Shown here: in pieces, positions 1 through 8,972 of the stretch | How the letters are laid out: each line of letters starts with the position of its first letter | How positions within the stretch are numbered: the first letter of the stretch is position 1 | Assembly: GCA_030630445.1 (NCBI GenBank) | Contig: DAOVNC010000113.1 | Coordinates: 1-9,118, forward strand | DNA: 9,118 bases | Origin: Kiritimatiellales bacterium | Lineage (GTDB): Bacteria > Verrucomicrobiota > Kiritimatiellia > Kiritimatiellales > Pontiellaceae | Direction of reading: 5' to 3' | Position numbers and translations under genes: made by a program | Notes under the pieces: generated by a model | The model's input: only the letters and a program-made list of their open reading frames with translations | The model's database searches: none | What the model was told of the DNA's origin: nothing

Positions 1-1
1 C

Positions 2-886
2 GATGCCGCTGGCGTTAAGGCCGCGCTGTCGTCGTCCGAAACCTTCATCGCCGCCGAGCTCAGCGTCCGCGTCGTCACCCTCCCCGAAAAGGAGGACCCC
101 GACTCGCTTATCAAGAAGAGCGGTGCCGAAGCCTTGACCGTGCTCGTGAAGGAAGCGCCGGCCGCGCTCGACTTTCTCATCGACTGCCTTGGTCGTCGAG
201 AGGATATGAATACCGAGGCCGGGCGCATGCGGGTCGTCAAAGCCACGCTCAACCTCATCCGCCAATGCCCGTCCGCCGCGCGGCGCGACCCGATGATCCA
301 CCGCGCGGCCGACCTGCTGCATATTTCCCCGCAGGCGCTCGGGCAGGATTTGCGGAGGGAGCAGCGCAATCAGCGGCCCGCACCGCGCCGCACCGAGGAG
401 GCCGTGCCTGAGGCCGCACCGCCCAAAACCTATCCAAAGGAAGAGATCAGCCTGCTGGAACTGCTCGTCCACCACTATCCCGACGTCCAGTCGCTCGTCC
501 ACGACTATCTGCCCGCCGGCTGTCTCGTCGATCCCATCTGCCGCGAACTCGTCGAGCTACTGATGGTCGATCTGCCCGAAACCCTCACCGAAGGATTCCA
601 GGATTTCGATGAGGAGACGCAGAGGGTCATCAGCCGCGTCCAGGTCGAGGAGTCGCGCGTGATCGACGAGGAAACCACGCCGGTTGAGCTGGCGCAACGC
701 TATATCCTGCTCTTCTGGAAGTGGCGGCTTGAGCGGGAACAGGCGGCTCTTTCGCAACGCACGGATCTTTCCAACGAGGAGCGCTTCAAGGAATCCACCC
801 GCCTGCGCCACGATCTCCACACCCTTGCCCAAGGGTGGGGGCACGCCCTCCCCATGCTCGAAGCGCATCTCCATAACGAGAGCTGA
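2..886 (+). CDS. dnaG: DNA primase DnaG, C-terminal part (5' end outside window)
   Basis: The frame is open from base 2 to a TGA at 884-886, giving 294 residues of a gene that begins before the window. It opens with DAAGVKAAL and continues to RVVTLPEKEDPDSLIKKSG, which matches the end of the DnaG TOPRIM domain: the D-x-A-G segment follows the metal-binding acidic motif, and the 'LP-x-x-x-DPD' stretch is a DnaG hallmark. A helical region follows, then a Pro/Arg/Glu-rich linker (about residues 117-140) and a helical C-terminal domain of the kind that contacts the replicative helicase DnaB. DnaG makes the RNA primers for DNA replication. The zinc-binding and N-terminal catalytic parts are not in view, so their integrity cannot be judged. 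No convincing terminator follows the stop; the next unit has its own promoter-like element 47 bases downstream. Confidence 0.93.
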   Translation, partial: DAAGVKAALSSSETFIAAELSVRVVTLPEKEDPDSLIKKSGAEALTVLVKEAPAALDFLIDCLGRREDMNTEAGRMRVVKATLNLIRQCPSAARRDPMIHRAADLLHISPQALGQDLRREQRNQRPAPRRTEEAVPEAAPPKTYPKEEISLLELLVHHYPDVQSLVHDYLPAGCLVDPICRELVELLMVDLPETLTEGFQDFDEETQRVISRVQVEESRVIDEETTPVELAQRYILLFWKWRLEREQAALSQRTDLSNEERFKESTRLRHDLHTLAQGWGHALPMLEAHLHNES

Positions 887-933
887 TTGTTCCGCATATC
901 CGGGCGTCGGGCGTTCTGAAACTATTTTTTCAA

Positions 934-987
934 TGTGACGATTCTTCCTCTTCGGGTGTACCCCCTACGACAACTGGGGAAACAACC
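934..987 (+). promoter_or_regulatory. ECF-type promoter-like element and leader, copy A
   Basis: TGTGAC (934-939), 16 bases, then GTGTAC (956-961), then a C-run and GGGGAAACAACC (976-987) just before the ribosome binding site of the small exported protein. The same blocks in the same order and with the same 16-base spacing occur at 1321-1373 before the DUF2202 gene, while the spacer bases differ. A TGTGAC-like -35 with a 16-base spacer and a GT-rich -10 resembles extracytoplasmic-function sigma promoters. That assignment is inference; the repetition itself is seen directly. An activator site is an alternative reading. Confidence 0.62.
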
Positions 988-1003
988 AACAGGAGAACGA
1001 AAA

Positions 1004-1261
1004 ATGAAGATGAAGCAAATCGTGGTACTCGTAGCTGGACTCGCCCTCGCAACCGTCATGGTTGAAGCCAAGGGTGGCGGCGGAAATGGCGCCGGAAACG
1101 GCGGCGGCAAGGGACAGAAGCGGCAGGAATGCTCGCAGGATTGTTCGCAGGATGGCTCCCAGGCCAAGCAGCAGCAGAAAAAGCAGCAGCGCAAACAGGA
1201 CGGCACGGGTGGCGGCCAAGGCCAGGGCAAGGGTCAAGGCGACGGTTCTTGCAACCTATAG
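1004..1261 (+). CDS. Small exported Gly/Gln/Lys-rich protein (unknown function)
   Basis: This is an 85-residue protein. The ATG at 1004 is chosen because an AGGAG (991-995) lies 8 bases upstream and because it gives a clean Sec signal peptide: MKMK, a hydrophobic core IVVLVAGLALATVMV, and an A-x-x-VEA-type cleavage site near residue 22. The mature part is about 63 residues and low in complexity: a Gly/Asn/Lys stretch, three tandem CSQD-like tetrapeptides (residues 43-54), a Gln/Lys/Arg block (AKQQQKKQQRKQD), a second Gly/Gln/Lys stretch, and a terminal SCNL. It is strongly basic and has three cysteines (two in the CSQD repeats, one near the end), which could form disulfides or bind metal outside the cytoplasm. 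I do not recognise a named family. It forms a single-gene unit between promoter copy A and a strong terminator, and its promoter and leader match those of the DUF2202 gene downstream, so the two products may act together. Confidence 0.78.
   Translation: MKMKQIVVLVAGLALATVMVEAKGGGGNGAGNGGGKGQKRQECSQDCSQDGSQAKQQQKKQQRKQDGTGGGQGQGKGQGDGSCNL
1130..1165 (+). repeat. Three tandem 12-base repeats encoding CSQD, CSQD, GSQA
   Basis: In frame within the small exported protein, units TGCTCGCAGGAT, TGTTCGCAGGAT and GGCTCCCAGGCC follow each other with no gap. The first two differ at one wobble base; the third has diverged and lost its cysteine. This suggests growth of the gene by short in-frame duplication. 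Confidence 0.7.
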
Positions 1262-1280
1262 GAACAGATGTATGCAGGTG

Positions 1281-1313
1281 AGAGAGGGGGAATTTCCCCC
1301 CTCTCTTTTTTTT
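1281..1313 (+). terminator. Rho-independent terminator of the small exported protein gene
   Basis: AGAGAGGGGG (1281-1290) pairs perfectly with CCCCCTCTCT (1297-1306) to give a 10-bp stem with a 6-base loop, directly followed by a run of T through 1313. It starts 20 bases after the stop codon at 1259-1261 and just before promoter copy B, so it separates the two exported-protein genes into independent units. Confidence 0.93.
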
Positions 1314-1320
1314 GTTCAGA

Positions 1321-1373
1321 TGTGACGAACCGGCTACAGCACGTGTACTCCCTGAGCAAGCCGGGGAACAACC
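1321..1373 (+). promoter_or_regulatory. ECF-type promoter-like element and leader, copy B
   Basis: TGTGAC (1321-1326), 16 bases, GTGTAC (1343-1348), then TCCCT and GGGGAACAACC (1363-1373), upstream of the DUF2202 gene. It matches copy A at 934-987 in both hexamers, in spacing and in the leader block, with one base deleted in the leader A-run. It begins 8 bases after the T-run of the preceding terminator, as expected for the start of a new transcription unit. The sigma-factor class is inferred from the spacing and the -35 resemblance only. Confidence 0.62.
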
Positions 1374-2030
1374 ATGAAGGAGGACTCCATGAGCAGGAGA
1401 ACACTAATTGCACTGATTATGTGCGGAGTTGTGATGGGATGGATGCAGGACTCCGCGATGGCCAGAAAGGGCAAAGGCGGCGGAAAGCCGGCACCTGTTC
1501 CCGTGCTGAGCAAGGCGGAAGCCAGCGACCTGCAGTTTATGCGGGAAGAGGAAAAACTGGCGCGCGATGTCTACGTTGCGATGTATGATGAATATGGGTT
1601 GCGTGTGTTTAGCAATATCCCGAAGGCGGAGCAGCGGCACATGGATGCCATTCTCAGACTACTCAACACCTATGGCCTGGAAGATCCCGCAATGGATTCT
1701 TCCGGCAAATTTTCCAATGCCGAACTACAGGGGCTGTTCGACACGCTGGTGGCAACCGGACGGCAATCCAAGTTGGATGCCCTGATGGTTGGTGCATTGA
1801 TCGAGGAGGTGGACATAGAGGATCTTGTGGTGGCCATGAAGAACACGGATAAGGCCGATCTCCTGACGGTATACGGCAATCTTTTGGCCGGTTCGAAAAA
1901 CCACCTGAATGCGTTTGTCCGGAATATCGAAGCGATCACCGGCGAAACCTACGTGGCACAGCGGATCTCGCAGGAAGAGGTCGACGCAATCCTGGGCCGG
2001 TCAGCCTTGGACGGTAGGAAACGACTGGGA

Positions 2031-2054
2031 AGCCCCCGCGAACGGAGGGGGGCT
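2031..2054 (-). terminator. Possible hairpin terminator of the sensory operon
   Basis: AGCCCCC (2031-2037) and GGGGGCT (2048-2054) form a 7-bp perfect stem with a 10-base loop. It lies 10 bases beyond the kinase stop codon (2065-2067) in the kinase's direction. No T-run follows on either strand, so it may be a weak or factor-assisted terminator, or just structured RNA. It also falls inside the C-terminal tail codons of the convergent DUF2202 gene. Confidence 0.4.
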
Positions 2055-2064
2055 GTGGTTGGAA

Positions 2065-4557
<2,493 letters not shown>

Positions 4558-4570
4558 TCGGGTAAATGGC

Positions 4571-5473
4571 CTATTCGATGTGGTCGACCTTGTAGCGCTT
4601 GGTCCGGTTTGCTTGTTCCAGTAGGGTGTTGACTTCGGCCTTCAGTTCGATGATGCGACCTTCCCTTCCCACCGCAACCGAGGTGAAGCGTTCGAGGTCG
4701 TGGATGGCGTCCTTGAGTTCAGCCTCGCGCTTCTTCTGCATTTCAACATCCTGTTGAAGGCGCTCGTTCAGGGCGGCCAACTGTCTAGAGGACTTCACTC
4801 GCGCGCGGGTGTACAAGGCAATCAATGGGAAGGCCATGACGAGCAGGAACACCCCGTTGGCGATTTTGTGGAAAACCTGCGCCCGCATCAGGCCGTCCAT
4901 ATAACCAATGTTGCGCGCAACCACCAAGGCATAGCCGGATTGAGTGCCGATGGGTTCGTAGCGAACGGCCACACGCAGGCTTCCATATTTTTCATGGCGC
5001 AGGCTTTGCATGCGGATCCTGTCATTTCCAGGGGTTGCGACCGACCGCAGGATTGCGGCGAGTTCCCCGGACAGGATCGGAGCTTGGAAGAGCGCGTTGG
5101 CGGGGTGGGGGGTTCCGTTGCGATCAATTCCAACGACGAGGGTCCAAAGATTCGTTCCCTTGATGGCTATCGCCCCGATGGCATCGAATCGGCAGGCTTC
5201 GGCAAAGCGATCCAGTTCGGCTTGGTTGGCGGCATGGCCCGGTTCGTGAACGGTCTCGAACTCTACGGCGCATTCAATGAATATGCGGCCAATAATTTGT
5301 TCGGTCGCATGGGTCGCGTTGATCAACGACTCGTCGATGTGCGCGAGCAGAATGGCGCGGTGCTCGAAATAGGACCAAGTAGAGAAGGCTACCACCCCGA
5401 GGGTGTAGATGGCGGCGGCGATCGCAAACAGACCATATGCCCGATGTTTTTTTATGGGGGTTGTTTTCGCCAT
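4571..5473 (-). CDS. Two-TM sensor protein with Cache-like extracytoplasmic domain and coiled-coil tail, no kinase domain
   Basis: This is a 300-residue protein. TM1 (about 13-35) and TM2 (about 204-222) enclose a ~165-residue extracytoplasmic region whose layout (long helix from residue 40, then alpha/beta segments such as RFDAIGAIAIKG and GSLRVAVRYEPIG) is typical of Cache sensor domains; I infer this fold rather than read a signature. After TM2 comes a cytoplasmic coiled coil (226-258) and a tail, DLERFTSVAVGRE...ELKAEVNTLLE...RY (259-294), that closely matches the end of the upstream PAS protein. No HisKA, ATPase, HAMP, GGDEF or methyl-accepting region is present, so the protein needs a partner; the adjacent hybrid kinase is the obvious candidate. 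Its ATG overlaps the upstream stop as TAATG, indicating translational coupling, and a GGAAGG (5481-5486) provides a ribosome site. Confidence 0.85.
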   Translation of the reverse strand: MAKTTPIKKHRAYGLFAIAAAIYTLGVVAFSTWSYFEHRAILLAHIDESLINATHATEQIIGRIFIECAVEFETVHEPGHAANQAELDRFAEACRFDAIGAIAIKGTNLWTLVVGIDRNGTPHPANALFQAPILSGELAAILRSVATPGNDRIRMQSLRHEKYGSLRVAVRYEPIGTQSGYALVVARNIGYMDGLMRAQVFHKIANGVFLLVMAFPLIALYTRARVKSSRQLAALNERLQQDVEMQKKREAELKDAIHDLERFTSVAVGREGRIIELKAEVNTLLEQANRTKRYKVDHIE

Positions 5474-6999
5474 TAGAGACCTTCCGCCGTGGTCTGGTAT
5501 TTGGTTTGCCGTCCCATCTCCTCAAGCAGGGTGTTGATCTCGGCCTTGAGTTCGAGCGTTCGGCGTTCGCGGCCGCGCATGAGTTGGTTGAAACGTTCCA
5601 TATCTTCGAGCGTGCGCTTTAGGCGCTCCTCGGCTTGGCGTTGTTCGGTCACATCGCGCCAGACCACCAGCACACCGACCGCGCTCCCGCCTTCGTCGTG
5701 CAGCGGAAATTTACTCGTTTCGCGCCATCCGATGCTGCTGTCGGGGCGCGTGAACGAGCGAAGGTCGTTGAGCAAGGGTTGGTTTGTGTTGATCACCTGT
5801 TGGTCGCTCTCGACCATGCGTGTTGCGGTTTCGTGGCCGAAAAGGTCATACGGTGTTTTCCCGACCACATCCTCTGCGCCACCGAGACCGCACTCCTTCA
5901 TAAAGGACTTGTTTCCGCCGAGGTAGACGGAATCCTTGTCCGTCCAGAACACGGACATGGGAATGGTGTTCATGATCAATTGCAGCATTTGCTGCGATTC
6001 GCGCAACGCGGTTTCCGCCTGCCGCCGGCTTCCAATGTCGCGCGCGACGCCAAAGATGGCCTTGCGGTTTTTCCAGAAACCTTGGAAAATGTTCATTTCA
6101 ACCGGGATGGTTCCGCCGTTTTTCATCTGCAAGGGGAAGTTGCAGGCGGTGGATTGCTCGGACTGCATGAGGGCAATCACTTGATAGGCCTCGGTGTGCA
6201 GCTTCTCCGGATAGAGTTCGAAAAGGCTCATCGAACACAATTCGGCCATGCCGTATCCCAGTCGCCGCTCGACGGAGGGGTTGGCATGGAGCAGGTTGCC
6301 GTTCATATCGCATACGAGGAGAAAGTCGTCGATGGTGCCGAACAGGTTCTGGAAGTTGCGCTTCTCCTCGATGAGGGCTTCTTCAATCTTCTTGCGGTCG
6401 GAAATATCCTGCATGAAACCATCCCAGATCAATCCTCCGTTTTCGCGATGGGGCACGGCGCTGATGCGAAGCCACTTCAGGTTCCCGGAAAGATCCAGCA
6501 CCCGGATCTCCAGATCCGCCGGGGCGAGCGTTTCCATGGCCAGCTGGTGGGCCTTCTGAAGGATCGGGATATCGGATTCGTAGATAGGATCGAATGCCAG
6601 CTTGGCATCCTGGAGTACCCGGTGGCGGGCAATGCCCGTGGCTCGCTCACAGCCCTTGGTGACATAGTTGAACGAAAAGCGATTCCCCGGCGCGCAGACC
6701 AGCTGGAAGAGGGTTTCGTTGGGTAGGTTGTCACCGATCATCTGGATGTGCTTTTCGCTTTTATCCAACGCTTCGGCTTTGCGCGAAAGGGCGTTGTACA
6801 TTTGGCGAAGGCGAAGCAAAAACCCGGTCAGCAGCAGGGTGCCGGAGGCCAGAATCGCAATAATGACCCTGTCGGTTGAAAAATGTCCGAATAGGGTGGG
6901 GCCGCCATCCACCGCGAAGGCCTGCGTTGGCGCAATCGCTACAATGGCGGTGGCAAGGCGCTTAAGGTTGCAAAAGATTTGTCGGGGCACATCAAGCAT
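5473..6999 (-). CDS. Membrane-anchored triple-PAS sensor protein with coiled-coil tail, no kinase domain
   Basis: This is a 508-residue protein. I place the start at the ATG 6999-6997 because AGGTGG lies 6 bases upstream and an N-terminal export signal follows (basic start, LATAIVAIAPTQAFA, cleavage near Ala29). A membrane segment (about 44-63, VIIAILASGTLLLTGFLLRL) and a short helix come next. Three PAS domains follow: about 84-207 (ends GFMQDISDRKKIEE), 212-330 (ends GVARDIGSRRQAE) and 336-457 (ends VWRDVTEQRQAEE). The C-terminal coiled coil DMERFNQLMRGRE...ELKAEINTLLE...KY (465-501) resembles that of the next gene. The chain ends there; no histidine kinase, cyclase or phosphodiesterase domain follows, and the stop is followed at once by the next start (TAATG), so this is not an obvious frameshift from a longer kinase. 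It probably senses small ligands or redox state in the cytoplasm and passes the signal to a partner by coiled-coil contact. Upstream in-frame starts (7005, 7029, TTG 7053) are possible. Confidence 0.87.
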   Translation of the reverse strand: MLDVPRQIFCNLKRLATAIVAIAPTQAFAVDGGPTLFGHFSTDRVIIAILASGTLLLTGFLLRLRQMYNALSRKAEALDKSEKHIQMIGDNLPNETLFQLVCAPGNRFSFNYVTKGCERATGIARHRVLQDAKLAFDPIYESDIPILQKAHQLAMETLAPADLEIRVLDLSGNLKWLRISAVPHRENGGLIWDGFMQDISDRKKIEEALIEEKRNFQNLFGTIDDFLLVCDMNGNLLHANPSVERRLGYGMAELCSMSLFELYPEKLHTEAYQVIALMQSEQSTACNFPLQMKNGGTIPVEMNIFQGFWKNRKAIFGVARDIGSRRQAETALRESQQMLQLIMNTIPMSVFWTDKDSVYLGGNKSFMKECGLGGAEDVVGKTPYDLFGHETATRMVESDQQVINTNQPLLNDLRSFTRPDSSIGWRETSKFPLHDEGGSAVGVLVVWRDVTEQRQAEERLKRTLEDMERFNQLMRGRERRTLELKAEINTLLEEMGRQTKYQTTAEGL

Positions 7000-7015
7000 G
7001 GGCATCCACCTAATA

Positions 7016-7038
7016 AACCCCGCAAGCATAGTGGGGTT
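7016..7038 (-). terminator. Hairpin between maf and the sensory operon (weak terminator or attenuator)
   Basis: AACCCC (7016-7021) and GGGGTT (7033-7038) pair as a 6-bp stem with an 11-base loop. On the minus strand it lies 11 bases after the maf stop codon and is followed by TATTAGGTGG, so the T-run is poor. It sits just before the ribosome site of the triple-PAS gene and could limit read-through from maf or affect translation of that gene. Confidence 0.4.
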
Positions 7039-7049
7039 GCATGGCTTAA

Positions 7050-7601
7050 TCAAAAGGAAATCAGTATTTCATGCAGCTTGCATAGCGGGAGGCCGACCAC
7101 ATTTGTGTACGAGCCGTTGATGGATCGAACCATATGGGCCGCTCCCCCCTGGATGGCGTAGGCTCCCGCCTTGTCCATCGGTTCGCCGGTCGCGACATAG
7201 TTGCGGATTTCAGCCTTGGTCAAGGTGCGGAAAACCACCTCGGTAACGACCGAGAAGACCACGGTGCGACCGGCGTTTTTCACGCAGACCGAGGTAACCA
7301 CCTCGTGCATATTGCCAGAAAGGGCCGCGAGCATTTCGCGGGCCTGGGCGGCGTCGGAGGGTTTTCCAAGAATCCTTTCGTTTTGCACCACGATGGTATC
7401 CGCCGCGATGATGATTCCCGCTCCATCCACCGCGCAGGCCTTCTCTTCCGCCATCCGTTCGGCAAAGGCCCGCGGCTTTTCATTGGGCCGGGGAGTCTCG
7501 TCGATTTCAGGAACGACGATGCGGAAGTCGACCCCGAGCGTGGCGAGCAGTTCGCGACGGCGAGGCGAGGCGCTGGCCAGAATGAGTTGGTTGGTTTCCA
7601 T
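7050..7601 (-). CDS. maf: Maf family nucleoside triphosphate pyrophosphatase (dTTPase/UTPase type)
   Basis: This is a 183-residue protein, the normal length for the family. Conserved Maf features are in order: the nucleotide-binding LILASASPRRRELL near the start (Arg14-16), EIDETP (32-37), AEEKA (Lys54), AADTIVV (Asp68), GKP (79-81), DKAGAYAIQG (143-152) and the C-terminal GSYTNVVGLPL (163-173). The DKAGAYAIQG and SYTNVVGLP pattern fits the YhdE-type subgroup, which hydrolyses dTTP, UTP and some modified pyrimidine nucleotides to monophosphate and pyrophosphate, as a house-cleaning enzyme or in septum control. The start at 7601 is the family-conserved one, but no Shine-Dalgarno sequence is visible; a -10-like CATAAT (7616-7611) lies so close that the transcript may be nearly leaderless. 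The gene diverges from the pyruvyl transferase gene, and the sensory operon follows it on the same strand. Confidence 0.95.
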   Translation of the reverse strand: METNQLILASASPRRRELLATLGVDFRIVVPEIDETPRPNEKPRAFAERMAEEKACAVDGAGIIIAADTIVVQNERILGKPSDAAQAREMLAALSGNMHEVVTSVCVKNAGRTVVFSVVTEVVFRTLTKAEIRNYVATGEPMDKAGAYAIQGGAAHMVRSINGSYTNVVGLPLCKLHEILISF

Positions 7602-7610
7602 GCGCAGGAG

Positions 7611-7616
7611 ATTATG
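7611..7616 (-). promoter_or_regulatory. Possible -10 box of maf
   Basis: On the minus strand CATAAT (five of six bases of the sigma70 -10 consensus, and identical to the -10 of the tRNA unit in this window) ends 9 bases before the maf ATG. No good -35 is seen. If used, transcription would start only a few bases before the ATG. Confidence 0.35.
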
Positions 7617-7652
7617 TGCAAAAGCAGGCTATTAAAAGCCCCTTCTGCATGG

Positions 7653-7658
7653 CATAAA
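7653..7658 (+). promoter_or_regulatory. Possible -10 box of the pyruvyl transferase gene
   Basis: CATAAA ends 7 bases before the ATG at 7666. No Shine-Dalgarno sequence and no good -35 are visible, so a leaderless transcript is possible. It mirrors the arrangement on the maf side of the same 64-base divergent gap. Confidence 0.28.
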
Positions 7659-7665
7659 ACGGTCG

Positions 7666-8919
7666 ATGAAGATTCTTCTGGGCGGCGTCCCCTTTGGACG
7701 CAACAACGTTGGCGACGAGGCCATCCTCGAATGCGTGGTCAAGATGCTTCGCGAAATCTGTCCACGCGCGGAAATCACCGCCAGCACCGACGATCCCGAA
7801 GCCACCGCCGCCAAGCTCGGCATCGAAACCGTCCAGCTTTTTGGCTTCGAGCCACCCTTCAGCCAGACGCTGATGGAAGAACGCCTCTCTTCCGCCGATG
7901 TTTTCATCTGGTCGGGCGCAACCGGCCTTTCAGACTACCCGGAGGTTCCGCTCGAGATGCTGGAAATTGCTCACCGCGCCGGCACGAAGACCGTGGTGTG
8001 GGGCGTCGGCATGAACGACGAACTCAATCCCCATATGTACCGGCTCCTGCCCGGCAAGCGCAGAGCCATGCTCTCCCTGCTGGGCATGGCCTCCCTGCGC
8101 CGCATCGACTACATCCACCGCTACGAAGAACAGATGCAGGCACGTGCTTGCGGCAAGGTCGCCCGACAGCTCGCCGCCGCCGACCTTGTGGTGCTGCGCG
8201 ATCCCGAAACGCTCGTCGCCGTGCAGGCCTGCGGCCCCGTTCCCGGCGCCATGGTCGGAGCCGACCCCGCCGAACGGCTCGAACCCGTCGCATGGGAAGA
8301 CCTATCGCTGCCCGCAGCGGCCAAGGCCATCCTCCAATCCAAGACCAGAAAGATCGGGCTATGCATCTCCGCCCAGCGCCAACTCGTGCACCAGCAGGAA
8401 CTGGTCGACTTCCTCGACCGCCTGGCCGAAAGCGGGCACCATGTCGTCTTTCTGCCGATGAACCCCCAGACCGATGCCGAGTTGATGAAGAACCTGCAAA
8501 GCCGGATGCGGCACAAAGAGATGTCGGTCGTGATCGAAGGCCGCCGCGAACCCGGCGAAATCCTTTCGATTGCCAACCAGCTGGATCTAGTGATCAGCAG
8601 CCGGTTGCACCTGCTTATCCTCGCATCCATCGTACACGTTCCCATCATCGGGATCAGCCGCGGGTCGAAGGTCGACAACTTCCTTGCCCCCTTCGGGCAC
8701 GTGTCCGCCGGCACCGTCGACGAGTGCGACTTCGAGCATATGCAATGCGAACTCGACCGGCTCATCGACTGCCGCGACGAGTTTGAAGAGGTCAGTACCT
8801 TTGTGCGCGAAATGCTGCTCCAAAGGTTGGATGCCGCCAAGGAAAAGCTCGCCGCACTGCTTGGATCCATCGGTGGCGGCACGGATGGTGCGGCTCCCGC
8901 CGAAAAAGGAAATTATTGA
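7666..8919 (+). CDS. Polysaccharide pyruvyl transferase family protein (CsaB-like)
   Basis: This is a 417-residue protein. The N-terminal MKILLGGVPFGRNNVGDEAIL (Asn14, Gly16, Asp17, Glu18) is the family's Gly-x-x-Asn-x-Gly-Asp-Glu-Ala signature. The C-terminal half carries LVISSRLHLLILA (308-320; Arg313, His315), then VPIIGISRGSKVDNFL (325-340) with Lys335, as in the PF04230 and CsaB proteins, which have a glycosyltransferase-B-like two-domain fold. Members transfer pyruvate from phosphoenolpyruvate as a ketal onto sugars of cell-wall or exported polysaccharides; in Bacillus CsaB this lets SLH-domain proteins bind the wall. The glycine-rich GGGSLLQD block common in CsaB proteins appears here as WSGATGLSDYP (82-92), so the substrate may differ. 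The last ~20 residues are a Gly/Ala-rich tail. No polysaccharide or S-layer genes are in view. The start lacks a visible ribosome site but begins exactly at the conserved N-terminus. Confidence 0.86.
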   Translation: MKILLGGVPFGRNNVGDEAILECVVKMLREICPRAEITASTDDPEATAAKLGIETVQLFGFEPPFSQTLMEERLSSADVFIWSGATGLSDYPEVPLEMLEIAHRAGTKTVVWGVGMNDELNPHMYRLLPGKRRAMLSLLGMASLRRIDYIHRYEEQMQARACGKVARQLAAADLVVLRDPETLVAVQACGPVPGAMVGADPAERLEPVAWEDLSLPAAAKAILQSKTRKIGLCISAQRQLVHQQELVDFLDRLAESGHHVVFLPMNPQTDAELMKNLQSRMRHKEMSVVIEGRREPGEILSIANQLDLVISSRLHLLILASIVHVPIIGISRGSKVDNFLAPFGHVSAGTVDECDFEHMQCELDRLIDCRDEFEEVSTFVREMLLQRLDAAKEKLAALLGSIGGGTDGAAPAEKGNY

Positions 8920-8929
8920 ATCCGGTGTA

Positions 8930-8957
8930 TTGACTTCGACCGTGATATTCGCATAAT
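8930..8957 (+). promoter_or_regulatory. Sigma70-type promoter of the tRNA-Thr gene
   Basis: TTGACT (8930-8935), 16 bases, CATAAT (8952-8957). Each hexamer matches five of six consensus bases. The expected start point is close to 8964, about 9 bases before the mature tRNA. It begins 10 bases after the pyruvyl transferase stop codon. Confidence 0.75.
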
Positions 8958-8972
8958 TCGCCGTTCTTCCAC

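Noticed and set aside
917..932. TGAAA...TTTCA stem near a T-run after dnaG as a terminator
   Set aside because: The stem has only 5 mostly A-T pairs, and the T-run lies within the loop and arm rather than after the stem.
935..1003. Upstream GTG start at 935 for the small exported protein
   Set aside because: It would put coding sequence over the conserved promoter-like element and hide the signal peptide. The ATG at 1004 has a good ribosome site.
1404..1433. Possible lipobox in the DUF2202 signal peptide (LIMCG)
   Set aside because: Met at the -1 position and the mid-core location do not fit a lipoprotein signal. A standard cleavage site (DSAMA) lies after the hydrophobic core.
5635..6726. 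363-codon plus-strand frame antisense to the triple-PAS gene
   Set aside because: It is a shadow of a gene with three recognisable PAS domains and has no independent support.
7134..8786. Long open frame of 550 codons on the plus strand across maf and the pyruvyl transferase gene
   Set aside because: It reads antisense through maf, then out of frame through the pyruvyl transferase. Its product is Arg/Pro-rich low-complexity sequence typical of a GC-rich shadow frame.
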